Source: Calothrix sp. NIES-2098 (GTDB lineage Bacteria; Cyanobacteriota; Cyanobacteriia; Cyanobacteriales; Nostocaceae). Taken from it: a DNA stretch of 64,000 nucleotides. A program made the translations under genes and the position numbers. The notes below the pieces were generated by a model. It was not told the origin of the DNA and searched no databases. It worked only from the letters and a program-made list of their open reading frames with translations. The DNA is taken from NCBI GenBank assembly GCA_002368175.1, contig AP018172.1, positions 1-64,000 on the forward strand, in the 5' to 3' direction. Positions 9,244 through 18,062 of this stretch are shown here, piece after piece (positions within the stretch are counted from its first letter, which is position 1; every line of letters starts with the position of its first letter).

Positions 9244-10257
9244 TCAAACCAAGCACATAAAAATACTTGGGCGCTTCAGTTGCTGAATTAAATAATTAGA
9301 AAGCAAGTTATGCTTGATTTGATAGATAGTTTTGCCAGTTCTATAGGCTAAATTCTTTAACCTAACCCAAACCAACATTGCACAAGCAATATGATTTCTT
9401 TGGAGTCTAGCTTTCCGACACTGGCAAGATTCAATGCCAGTTAGTTGTTTAATTTCCCTGTGAAACTCCTCTATTTTCCAACGAATTTTACACACCTGTT
9501 GTACAACATCCGTGGAACTTTGAGATAAATCGTTAGTGGCGACATAATCCGTTCTGTTGGTAGAAACAGTAACCCGGAATAGTTTCACTTTTTTATTAGC
9601 TGGGAATCCTTTAATTTTTATGATTTTACCACAGTCTAATTCTTCTTGGTTCCATTCTAATAATTCAATCCGTTTATATTTTTCTTGACCAAATGTATCA
9701 TCAACTAAACGATTATTTTTTAAAGGGCAATAATAAATTTTGTCTAAGCTATCAATATATAGCATTAAACTGTGTACCGCATACCATGTATCCATCAAAA
9801 CAGTATCAAATGGTAAAAGCTTATGATACACAAGGTTTTGGAGCATATCTTTCACATGGTCTATCTTGGTTTTCCCATCGACATCAGGATTAAAAATTCG
9901 ATAATCTATGACCCAAAATCTTTGAAGTGTAGGGTTGACATACACGCAGCTAACTACACCAATGCCTTTCAGGACACCATGCTCATTACCACTATATTGT
10001 CTTCTGACTATTTCTATTTCTTCAGAATACTTTTTATCTAAAACGCTATCATCAAATATGATGTAACCATTTTCATCAGACTCAACGACCTCTTTCACGT
10101 TATCCCATAGTAAACGAGGTGTTAATTTTTCGGTTTTCAAATAATAGTTAATTGCGTCATGACTAATACTCTCTAAATGCTCTGCCAAATTGGTAATTGT
10201 ATAATTAATTTGACTACTTAATAAATATTGGCAGTAATTAAGCTTAGTAAATCTCAT
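9244..10257 (-). CDS. IS701-like DDE transposase
   Basis: This 337-residue transposase of the IS4 superfamily has a DDE catalytic triad. The candidate first Asp is in IIFDDSVLDKKYS, the second in VLMDTWYA, and the Glu lies in the YREK-like helix RWKIEEFHREIKQLTG. The last of these is the hallmark of this superfamily. It fills nearly the whole element between the two terminal repeats. No frameshift or internal stop is seen, so it may be active. Family assignment to IS701 rather than another IS4-like group is from motif resemblance only. Confidence 0.85.
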   Translation of the reverse strand: MRFTKLNYCQYLLSSQINYTITNLAEHLESISHDAINYYLKTEKLTPRLLWDNVKEVVESDENGYIIFDDSVLDKKYSEEIEIVRRQYSGNEHGVLKGIGVVSCVYVNPTLQRFWVIDYRIFNPDVDGKTKIDHVKDMLQNLVYHKLLPFDTVLMDTWYAVHSLMLYIDSLDKIYYCPLKNNRLVDDTFGQEKYKRIELLEWNQEELDCGKIIKIKGFPANKKVKLFRVTVSTNRTDYVATNDLSQSSTDVVQQVCKIRWKIEEFHREIKQLTGIESCQCRKARLQRNHIACAMLVWVRLKNLAYRTGKTIYQIKHNLLSNYLIQQLKRPSIFMCLV

Positions 10258-10408
10258 TACCCTTAGCGAAATTTATCTAATATAACCTCTACCTATTTTC
10301 TCACGAATATTTCGATAGTACTTCCAAGACAGCGACTTCTATTACGAAGGCAAAGCTTTCAAAATCAGATTTAATTAATACATATGTACTATGAACTAAC
10401 GATCGCAT

Positions 10409-10429
10409 TGTGCCAGTTGCGTAAGTCCT
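10409..10429 (-). repeat. Right terminal inverted repeat of the IS
   Basis: It pairs with 9182-9202 (20 of 21 positions). Confidence 0.85.
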
Positions 10430-10433
10430 GTAA

Positions 10434-11426
10434 TTATAAGGTTAATTTTACCAACTTAGCAGTATCGGGAAAATCACTAAAGACGCCATCAACGCCTAAG
10501 CTGAAAAATAGCTCGTATTCTTTTTGCGGATTACCTTGAAAATCGAGAGGTAAAAACAAATCTTCATTGCGGAAAGTCCAAGCATGAACTAGCAAACCAG
10601 CGTTATGAGCATCGGTGATTAATGATGTAGGCAATCGCAATTTACCATGACTATCTCTAGGCACAAGCAGATTTTTATGAACTCCAATCGCCTTTGCATA
10701 TTTAGCAATCTCTGTTAAACCTGATGCTGTCACCAAGTCTGCATAGGTGCGATCGCCTCCATTGACGATAAAATCATAAGGCTTTCCAGTATTATTAATT
10801 AATTGCACTAAAGGTAAATCAGTTTTTGTTGCTAAATATTTGAGGTTGCTAACTTCAAAAGACTGGATGAATACAGGTGCATTCGCTCCTTGATAACCGT
10901 TCGCCTGTAAACTTGCTAGTAAAGGTTCTTCTAGCGGTAATCCAATCGACTGGAAATAAGAAGGGTGCTTGGTTTCTGGATAAATACCAATGGTACGACC
11001 AACTGCGGTACTTTTAGCCTTGGCTAAATTGATGATTTCTTGCAGTGTGGGAATTTCAAATAGTCCATCATAGTTTGTATTTTGCGATCGCACTTCGGGA
11101 ATTCGCTCTTTTGCCCGTAGTGTTTTTAGTTCTGCCAGGGTAAAGTCTTCAGTAAACCAGCCTGTTTTGGTTTCTCCATCAATAATTTTGGTAGTTTGGC
11201 GTTGAGCAAATTCCGCATGGTTACCAACATCAGTCGTTTCCGAAATTTCATTTTCGTGACGAGCAATTAATACACCGTCTTTGCTAGCAACTAAATCTGG
11301 TTCAATATAATCAGCCCCTAAATCAATTGCTAATTCATAAGCAGCCAATGTATGTTCTGGACGATAGCCGCTAGCACCTCTATGTCCAATAATGATTGGG
11401 GGTGTACCTTGCAAAGTTTTAGTCAT
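10434..11426 (-). CDS. Glycerophosphodiester phosphodiesterase
   Basis: This 330-residue GDPD-family TIM-barrel enzyme hydrolyses glycerophosphodiesters to glycerol-3-phosphate and an alcohol. Family catalytic and metal residues are visible: His15-Arg16 in IIGHRGASG, Glu42 and Asp44 in DYIEPDL, and His57 in ARHENE. A signal peptide is not evident, so it is probably cytoplasmic. The IS right end lies 4 bp beyond its stop codon, so any native terminator has been displaced or separated from the gene. Confidence 0.9.
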   Translation of the reverse strand: MTKTLQGTPPIIIGHRGASGYRPEHTLAAYELAIDLGADYIEPDLVASKDGVLIARHENEISETTDVGNHAEFAQRQTTKIIDGETKTGWFTEDFTLAELKTLRAKERIPEVRSQNTNYDGLFEIPTLQEIINLAKAKSTAVGRTIGIYPETKHPSYFQSIGLPLEEPLLASLQANGYQGANAPVFIQSFEVSNLKYLATKTDLPLVQLINNTGKPYDFIVNGGDRTYADLVTASGLTEIAKYAKAIGVHKNLLVPRDSHGKLRLPTSLITDAHNAGLLVHAWTFRNEDLFLPLDFQGNPQKEYELFFSLGVDGVFSDFPDTAKLVKLTL

Positions 11427-12235
11427 TAACGCCCCTAAAATAAATCTATCTTGTGTTAGCGATTGGTTGGTGTCGGCTTAGAGGTATTATTTGTGCTAGG
11501 ATTGCCTTCTGTTTAATTACACAATCTTACATAAATTAGTAGCTGTGCGCACGAAAACTATAAAAGCAGCACTAGATATAGATGAAAGCTATCGTTAAAA
11601 AACAATGTAGTCAAGGCTACAAAATGCATCAGATATTTATTTGACAAGGTTAATTTTATTACCTCAAAATAGTTCATCCTATATACCATGAGACTGATGC
11701 TAATAAAAGGATTCAGAATCTTATCACAGTAATAAAATGTATTAATAAATTTTGCTATATTGATTGTATAATTTTTCTAACTGATTATGTGCGCAACCGG
11801 ACAGACTCAAGTTTACTTTTTCAGTAAGCTTAGAAGCAGTTAGTTAACAAAAATATTTTGAAAATTGTTTAAGTAAAGGTCATTTATATACCATTTTAAT
11901 CATATAAATTTTGAGATTTTTTCTGCAATTTAATTGCAGAAAAATTTTTGCTGTTTTTCCATATAATTATTAATATATTGATAAAAAAATATAATACTTA
12001 AGAATTATTTGGAAATTGAATATTATACTTACTCAGGCAGATGAGAAAGGCAAAAAAGCACCAGTATTATTATCAATAATTCCACAAATTACTGATCGTA
12101 CCAATTCAATATAAAAATGCGCCAAACAAAGCTGAAAGCTTTAGTTTAAGGTGATTTAGGCGTTTCTTATAAAGAAAAGGTCTTAGAGATTGGCTAGCGA
12201 GAATTAATAAACATAAGGAATGAGAGTGAGCTTTT
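11427..12235. other. 809-bp AT-rich intergenic region between divergent genes
   Basis: It lies between the minus-strand glycerophosphodiesterase and the plus-strand glycosyltransferase–Glf gene, so both promoters should be here. It contains a perfect 13-bp palindrome at 11918-11944. I see no convincing protein-coding frame and no recognised RNA. Confidence 0.6.
11918..11944. repeat. Perfect 13-bp inverted repeat flanked by A/T tracts
   Basis: The arms at 11918-11930 and 11932-11944 are fully complementary around a single T. A T run follows on the plus strand (11945-11949). It could be an intrinsic terminator working in either direction or a protein-binding palindrome. It lies about 290 bp before the next start codon. 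Confidence 0.5.
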
Positions 12236-14677
12236 ATGCCCAGTGAAAAAGCTAAAGTCAAAAACAACGGTGTCAGTAATATTATTTCACCAAAGCAGAG
12301 CAATAGAAAGCGATCGCAGCTGGAAGAAACGCAATCATCAGGTACATCACTGCTGCATTCAAGTTCATCAAATAAAAAGATTCAACTAACGGAAACCTTT
12401 CAAGATACTCCTGATATCATCTGCTTATCTCATCTGCGTTGGAATTTTGTTTATCAACGACCACAACATCTTCTTAGCCGTTGCGCCCAAGGAAAACGAG
12501 TTTTCTTTATTGAGGAGCCAATTTTCTCCCCCGATCCCGTGGGCAGGTTAGAGATCGACGAAGATGCTAGTGGGGTAGTCGTGGTTGTACCACATCTACC
12601 AGAAGGAATGAGTGAAGAAGCTATCAACGCAGATTTACAAGTTTTAATTGATGGTTTGTTTGCCAAACATAAAATCGACAAATACATTTGTTGGTATTAC
12701 ACGCCAATAGCGATCGCATTTACTCGCCATTTGCAGCCTCAAGCCATAGTGTATGATTGCATGGATGAATTGTCTGCATTCAAAGGCGCATCACCCACGT
12801 TAAAGAATTACGAAGCCGAACTATTCCGCCTTGCAGACTTAGTATTTACAGGGGGACAAAGCCTTTACGAAAGTAAAGTCAACCAGCATCCCAACGTCTA
12901 TGCATTTCCTAGCAGTGTAGATGTGCCACACTTTGCCCAAGCCAGAAATATTCCAGAAGCAGCAGATCAAGCCCATATTCCCCATCCTCGCCTCGGATTT
13001 TTTGGCGTCATTGACGAACGGATGGATATTGAACTGCTGGCTGGTATTGCCGAAGCGCGTCCTGATTGGCATTTAGTAATTATTGGGCCAGTTGTCAAAA
13101 TCGATCCCGCAACTTTACCACAGCACGAGAATATACATTATCTCGGTGGCAGAGACTATAAACAACTACCTGCCTATTTAGCAGGGTGGGATTTGGCAAC
13201 ATTACCCTTTGCGCGTAATGAGTCAACACGCTTTATTAGTCCTACCAAAACTCCAGAGTATCTTGCCGCAGGTCGACCTGTAGTATCCACCTCAATTCGC
13301 GATGTGGTGCGTCCCTACGGCGAGTCGAAACTGGTGCGAATTGCAGACACAGTTTCGGATTTCGTCACCGCCGCCGAACAAGCAATGCAAGAAGACACCA
13401 GAACATCAGAATGGTTGAGTCGAGTAGATGCTTTCTTAGAAAAGATTTCTTGGGATCGGACTTGGGCATCAATGATGAAACTGATTGATTCTGCCATTGC
13501 TGCCCGCGATAGTGAAGACAAAGCTAACTCCAAAGGTGCAGCGAGTACACAAGCACCAAATATCATTACTAGAGAATTTGTCTTCGATTACTTGGTTGTC
13601 GGCGCTGGTTTTTCTGGCAGCGCGATCGCCGAACGTTTGGCAAGTCAGTCTGGTAAAAAAGTACTGATTGTAGACAAGCGCAATCACATCGGCGGCAATG
13701 CCTACGATCATTATGACGATCATGGCGTTCTCGTACACAGATACGGCCCGCATATCTTTCACACCAACTCCCGCGAAGTCTTTGAATACCTTTCGCGCTT
13801 CACTCAGTGGCGTTCTTACGAACATCGCGTTCTGGCAAGTGTAGACGGGCAACTTGTCCCGATTCCCATCAACCTCGACACCATCAACAAGTTGTATGGT
13901 ATGAATCTCAATTCATTCGAGGTGCAGGAGTTTTACAAATCACTCGCTGAACCAATAGAAAACATCCGCACTAGTGAGGATGTGGTGGTGAGCAAAGTTG
14001 GTCGAGAACTGTATGAAAAGTTTTTCCGGGGTTATACGCGCAAGCAATGGGGACTCGACCCATCAGAACTTGATAAATCAGTAATTGCCCGGATACCGAC
14101 CCGCACCAACCGCGACAATCGTTATTTTACCGATACTTACCAAGCAATGCCACTGCACGGCTTTACGCGGATGTTTGAGAATATGCTCAATCATCCGAAT
14201 ATCAAGATAATGCTGAACACAGATTATCGGGAAATTCAAAAAGCCATTCCTTGCCGTGAAATGGTTTACACAGGCCCAGTTGATGAATTTTTTGATTATC
14301 GCTATGGCAAGCTACCATATCGATCGCTCGATTTTAAGCATGAGACACACAACACAACTGTGTTTCAATCAGCACCAGTCATCAACTATCCTAACGAACA
14401 CCTTTATACCCGCGTGACGGAGTTTAAGTACTTAACTGGGCAGGAACACAATAAAACTAGTATTGTGTACGAATTTCCCAAAGCTGAGGGCGATCCTTAC
14501 TATCCTATACCGCGTCAAGAAAATAACGAAATGTACAAGCAGTATAAGGCGCTGTCTGATACGACACCAGGAGTATATTTTGTCGGCAGACTAGCAACCT
14601 ACAAGTACTACAACATGGATCAATGTGTTGCTCAGGCTCTCTCTGTGTACAAGCAAATTGCCGTTAAAGCCTCATAA
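12236..14677 (+). CDS. Fusion: GT4-like glycosyltransferase + UDP-galactopyranose mutase
   Basis: This 813-residue two-domain protein starts with a glycosyltransferase-type domain (about 60-420: CLSHLRWNFVYQRPQHLL, VYDCMDELSAFKGA, the acceptor region RLGFFGVIDERMD, and the SPTKTPEYLAAGRPVV donor motif). Residues about 449-813 are a complete UDP-galactopyranose mutase, with FAD-binding DYLVVGAGFSGS near 450 and the HRYGPHIFHTN block. The mutase would make UDP-galactofuranose, and the transferase could use it or act next to it in building a surface polysaccharide. Mutases are normally separate proteins of about 370 residues, so the fusion is notable. A basic, low-complexity leader of about 55 residues precedes the domains. 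Confidence 0.9.
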   Translation: MPSEKAKVKNNGVSNIISPKQSNRKRSQLEETQSSGTSLLHSSSSNKKIQLTETFQDTPDIICLSHLRWNFVYQRPQHLLSRCAQGKRVFFIEEPIFSPDPVGRLEIDEDASGVVVVVPHLPEGMSEEAINADLQVLIDGLFAKHKIDKYICWYYTPIAIAFTRHLQPQAIVYDCMDELSAFKGASPTLKNYEAELFRLADLVFTGGQSLYESKVNQHPNVYAFPSSVDVPHFAQARNIPEAADQAHIPHPRLGFFGVIDERMDIELLAGIAEARPDWHLVIIGPVVKIDPATLPQHENIHYLGGRDYKQLPAYLAGWDLATLPFARNESTRFISPTKTPEYLAAGRPVVSTSIRDVVRPYGESKLVRIADTVSDFVTAAEQAMQEDTRTSEWLSRVDAFLEKISWDRTWASMMKLIDSAIAARDSEDKANSKGAASTQAPNIITREFVFDYLVVGAGFSGSAIAERLASQSGKKVLIVDKRNHIGGNAYDHYDDHGVLVHRYGPHIFHTNSREVFEYLSRFTQWRSYEHRVLASVDGQLVPIPINLDTINKLYGMNLNSFEVQEFYKSLAEPIENIRTSEDVVVSKVGRELYEKFFRGYTRKQWGLDPSELDKSVIARIPTRTNRDNRYFTDTYQAMPLHGFTRMFENMLNHPNIKIMLNTDYREIQKAIPCREMVYTGPVDEFFDYRYGKLPYRSLDFKHETHNTTVFQSAPVINYPNEHLYTRVTEFKYLTGQEHNKTSIVYEFPKAEGDPYYPIPRQENNEMYKQYKALSDTTPGVYFVGRLATYKYYNMDQCVAQALSVYKQIAVKAS

Positions 14678-14695
14678 TTAGGGCTTTTTTGTAGG

Positions 14696-14723
14696 GTGCG
14701 TTAGGACATTAGTCCTAACGCAC
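14696..14723. repeat. 12-bp perfect hairpin of the GTGCGTTAGGAC type
   Basis: The arms are 14696-14707 and 14712-14723 with a 4-nt loop. It is preceded by GGGCTTTTTTGTAG and begins 18 bp after the glycosyltransferase–Glf stop. It may act as a terminator, and it resembles the dispersed GTAGGGTGCGTTA repeats of cyanobacteria. Confidence 0.7.
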
Positions 14724-14882
14724 CGAAAGTCTCGGATAGGGCTAAGAGAGGGGCATAACACACCCTAAAAATTACTGATGGTCAAGATTTTTACAGCCGT
14801 TTTCACGTATTTGAACCACATCTATCCAGCTAAAAATAGCTGTAATCCATCCAAAATCCAAAATTGGTATGAGTTGTAAATT

Positions 14883-17093
14883 ATGACTTCTGCTTTCAAC
14901 TCGACACTCAATACTACCAAATCACAACTTCCCCTAGAAGTGTGGGCTGGTCTAGAGTGTACGGTTAATCGTGTGGGTGACGAGTATTTCGATCAGTTAG
15001 AACGCAATGGTCATGCAACGCGTTTAGATGACCTAGATTTATTCGCTGAACTAGGTATACAAGCCATCCGCTATCCAGTGCTGTGGGAACGCATAGCACC
15101 GAATGGATTGGAGAATGCTGACTGGTCGTGGGCAGATGAACGATTAGAACGCTTGCACAAACTTGGTATCCGTCCGATTGTGGGATTAGTCCATCATGGC
15201 AGCGGCCCGCGTGATACAAGCTTGATAGATCCAGAATTTCCTGAGAAACTAGCGGTTTTTGCGCGGGCGGTGGCGAAACGCTACCCTTGGATAACACATT
15301 ACACACCTGTAAACGAACCACTGACAACAGCCCGATTTAGTGGGATGTACGGTCACTGGTATCCTCACGGTCAAGACGATTTAACTTTTGCCCGTGCTTT
15401 GTTGGGAGAATGTCGAGCGATCGCACTTTCAATGCAAGCCATCCGCGAAGTTAACCCCAATGCTCAACTCGTACAAACTGAAGATTTAGGAAAGATTTAC
15501 AGTACGCCAAAGCTGGCTTATCAAGCAGAATTTGAGAACGAGCGCCGCTGGTTGAGCTTTGATTTATTGTGTGGTCGAGTTACTCCAACTCATCCCATGT
15601 GGGGTTACTTGCGCCATTGTGGTGTCAGCGAGGCTGAAATAGAAGTATTTTTACAAAATCCCTGTCCGCCTGACATTATCGGCATTAACCACTATCTGAC
15701 GAGCGAGCGCTTTTTAGATGAGCATCTAGAAAATTATCCCGCTTGCACGCATGGCGGTAACGGGCGGGATAACTATGCAGATGTGGAGGCTGTACGAGTT
15801 TGTGCTGAAGGTTTGGCAGGGCCGCGAACTTTGCTCAAAGAGACATGGGAACGCTATCAACTGCCCCTAGCTGTGACTGAAGTTCACCTCAGTTGCACCC
15901 GTGAAGAACAGTTACGCTGGCTCCATGAAGTGTGGAACGCAGCTCAAGAATTACGAGAACAGGGTGCAGATGTGCGTGCTGTGACGGCTTGGGCACTGCT
16001 CGGCAGCTACGATTGGAATAGTTTACTAACTCGCTGTGTAGGATACTACGAGTCAGGGGTATTTGATTTGCGCTCATTACGTCCTCGTCCAACAGCGATC
16101 GCCAAAATGGTGCAAGATTTAGCCACTGGACGTCAACCCAATCACCCCATACTCGACACCCCAGGATGGTGGCATCGGCAAGAACGACTCTTATACCCAG
16201 CAGTCATTTGTGATAAGAACAGAGGGGAATTTCAATCTCTACTCTCCCCTGCTTCCTCTCGTCCGCTAGCAATAATTGGAGCCACAGGTACTTTAGGTAG
16301 GGCTTTCGCTCGCTTGTGCGAACTACGTGGCATCTCCTATCGCCTGCTCACACGGCAAGATATGGACATTGCCAATCCCGCTTCCGTTGATGCAGCCCTT
16401 ACCGAGTTACAACCTTGGGCAGTTGTGAATGCTGCGGGATACGTGCGAGTAGATGATGCAGAACGCGAACCTCATATTTGTTTAAAGATAAACGCTGAAG
16501 GCCCGGCAATTTTAGCTGCTGCTTGTGCTAAACATCATGTAGCGCTGCTGACTTTTTCATCAGATTTAGTATTTGATGGTGCTGTCTCTAATCCTTATAT
16601 CGAAACTGATAGCGTTGCTCCTCTGAATGTGTATGGGTGCAGCAAAGTTTTGGCAGAAAAGCTTGTATTACAGGCTTATCCAGCATCCTTAGTGATTCGT
16701 ACCAGTGCATTTTTCGGCCCTTGGGATGAGTACAACTTTGTCACCATCGCCCTGCGACAATTAGCAGCAGGTAATACTTTTGTAGCCGCAGAAGATGCGA
16801 TCGTCTCACCTACTTATGTACCCGATCTTGTTCATACCAGCCTTGATTTGCTAATTGATGGCGAGAACGGTTTATGGCACTTGGCAAATAAAGACGCTGT
16901 AGCTTGGGCTGACTTGGCACGATTAGCGGCGAAAAAAGCAGGTGTGAGTGTTAGCGGTTTAATTTCTGTGCCTACACAAGAACTAGGTTTCATCGCTCCT
17001 CGCCCAGCTTATAGCGTTCTCGGTAGCAGTCGCGGTGAATTAATGCCACACCTTGATAGTGCAATTTCTCGCTACTTGGAAGAGAGAGGCTAA
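14883..17093 (+). CDS. Fusion: GH1-like glycoside hydrolase + RmlD-like dTDP-4-dehydrorhamnose reductase
   Basis: In this 736-residue protein, residues about 15-400 form a family-1-type (beta/alpha)8 glycosidase domain. The acid/base Glu145 is in PVNEPLT and the probable nucleophile Glu333 is in VTEVHLSC. Residues about 460-736 form a short-chain reductase: the Rossmann glycine motif IIGATGTLG near 464-472 and the YxxxK motif at Tyr584/Lys588 (YGCSK). The second domain resembles RmlD, which reduces dTDP-4-keto-sugars in deoxysugar synthesis. The fusion suggests one polypeptide both making or trimming a deoxysugar glycan. It lies between the Glf fusion and a damaged galE, so a surface-polysaccharide role is likely but not demonstrated. 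Confidence 0.87.
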   Translation: MTSAFNSTLNTTKSQLPLEVWAGLECTVNRVGDEYFDQLERNGHATRLDDLDLFAELGIQAIRYPVLWERIAPNGLENADWSWADERLERLHKLGIRPIVGLVHHGSGPRDTSLIDPEFPEKLAVFARAVAKRYPWITHYTPVNEPLTTARFSGMYGHWYPHGQDDLTFARALLGECRAIALSMQAIREVNPNAQLVQTEDLGKIYSTPKLAYQAEFENERRWLSFDLLCGRVTPTHPMWGYLRHCGVSEAEIEVFLQNPCPPDIIGINHYLTSERFLDEHLENYPACTHGGNGRDNYADVEAVRVCAEGLAGPRTLLKETWERYQLPLAVTEVHLSCTREEQLRWLHEVWNAAQELREQGADVRAVTAWALLGSYDWNSLLTRCVGYYESGVFDLRSLRPRPTAIAKMVQDLATGRQPNHPILDTPGWWHRQERLLYPAVICDKNRGEFQSLLSPASSRPLAIIGATGTLGRAFARLCELRGISYRLLTRQDMDIANPASVDAALTELQPWAVVNAAGYVRVDDAEREPHICLKINAEGPAILAAACAKHHVALLTFSSDLVFDGAVSNPYIETDSVAPLNVYGCSKVLAEKLVLQAYPASLVIRTSAFFGPWDEYNFVTIALRQLAAGNTFVAAEDAIVSPTYVPDLVHTSLDLLIDGENGLWHLANKDAVAWADLARLAAKKAGVSVSGLISVPTQELGFIAPRPAYSVLGSSRGELMPHLDSAISRYLEERG

Positions 17094-17099
17094 GACAAG

Positions 17100-17172
17100 A
17101 GGCAGGGGGGAGTGTGGGAAGTGTGGGGAGTGTGGGGAGAAAAGACTTATGCTTAATGACAAATGACAAATA
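17100..17172 (+). repeat. Low-complexity GTGTGGGGAG and ATGACAA repeats
   Basis: G-rich tandem AGTGTGGGGAG units are followed by TGACAAATGACAAATAACC just before the galE remnant. The same family, in reverse orientation, is at 36899-36980 and 61556-61650. Confidence 0.7.
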
Positions 17173-17176
17173 ACCA

Positions 17177-17758
17177 ATGACAAAAACTATTTTAATTACG
17201 GGAGGAGCCGGATATATTGGCTCCCATGCAGTATTAGCTCTCAGAAATGCAGGTTATGAAGTAATTGTTTTAGATAACCTGTCGAATGGACATCGAGAAC
17301 TTGTAGAAGATGTTTTGCAGGTAAAGTTAATTGTTGGGGATATGAGCGATCGCTCTCTTCTCGCTCGCATATTCTCCACTCATAATATAGATGCAGTGAT
17401 GCATTTTGCAGCTTACATTGCTGTGGGTGTATCTGTTACTCATCCAGCCAAATATTACCAAAACAATGTTATCGGTACGCTGACACTTTTAAAAGCAATG
17501 CTCAAAGGCGGAGAAAGCGAAGTATTTAATTTAGGAAATGGTAGTGGTTTTTCAGTTAGAGAATTGATAGAAACTGCCAAGACAGTAACAGGAAGAAAAA
17601 TTAAAATCGAAGAGCGCGATCGCAGACCAGGCGATCCTCCTATTTTAGTTGGTAGTAGCTACAAAGCAAGACAACAATTGGGTTGGCAACCTCAATACCC
17701 AAACTTAGAAGAAATTATCAGTCACGCTTGGCAATGGCATCAGAAACGCCATATTTAA
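17177..17758 (+). pseudogene. galE: UDP-glucose 4-epimerase with the centre deleted in frame
   Basis: At 193 residues this is well short of the usual 330 or so. The N-terminal half is intact: the NAD motif GGAGYIGSH (9-17) and HFAAYIAVGVSV, through to GTLTLLKAML near residue 110. It then jumps straight to KGGESEVFNLGNGSGFSVRE, which in full-length GalE lies about 140 residues further on, and runs on to the normal C-terminus. The lost part holds the catalytic Ser/Thr and the YxxxK tyrosine and lysine, so epimerase activity is not expected. The frame is open, so a product could still be made. The junction lies near 17497-17515. Confidence 0.75.
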
Positions 17759-18062
17759 ATTGAATTTGTCAATCATTTATAGTTTGGATTACATAGAGGA
17801 ATAGCATTGAATTTTCTATATATCTGTAGAGTGGGAATTGCCAAACATCCACTTAATTTTTACTGCTATATTTATCTTTCAGGTTATAAAGATTGTAGAT
17901 GAATTTTGCCTCTAAAGATAGAAACTAACCAAAATTTACCTCGATAAAATTAGAACATTAAATTAGATATTAATTTCAGTGGTTTTGCTGAAATATAACT
18001 TCGGCAAATAAGCACTATTTAATTTTCTAATTAAAAATATAACAAGGCAAAGAGGTATTGGT
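17759..18062. other. 304-bp AT-rich spacer upstream of crtW
   Basis: There is no coding frame and no clear structure. It presumably carries the promoter for crtW and the glycosyltransferase. The ribosome site at 18051-18055 is described separately. Confidence 0.5.
18051..18055 (+). promoter_or_regulatory. Ribosome binding site AGAGG supporting the TTG start of crtW
   Basis: AGAGG ends 7 nt before the TTG at 18063. The first in-frame ATG is 49 codons later, inside the conserved membrane region, so the TTG is the best start. Confidence 0.6.

Larger units (their letters stand above)
9182..10429. mobile_element. IS701/IS4-superfamily-like insertion sequence with 21-bp terminal inverted repeats
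   Basis: The element is 1248 bp, bounded by inverted repeats at 9182-9202 and 10409-10429 that match at 20 of 21 positions (outer end AGGACTTACGCAA). It carries one full-length transposase on the minus strand and appears intact. No exact target duplication directly abuts the ends; both flanks contain GTAATTA (9171-9177 and 10430-10436), but the left copy is 4 bp away from the end. The right end lies 4 bp past the stop codon of the glycerophosphodiesterase gene. Confidence 0.85.
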
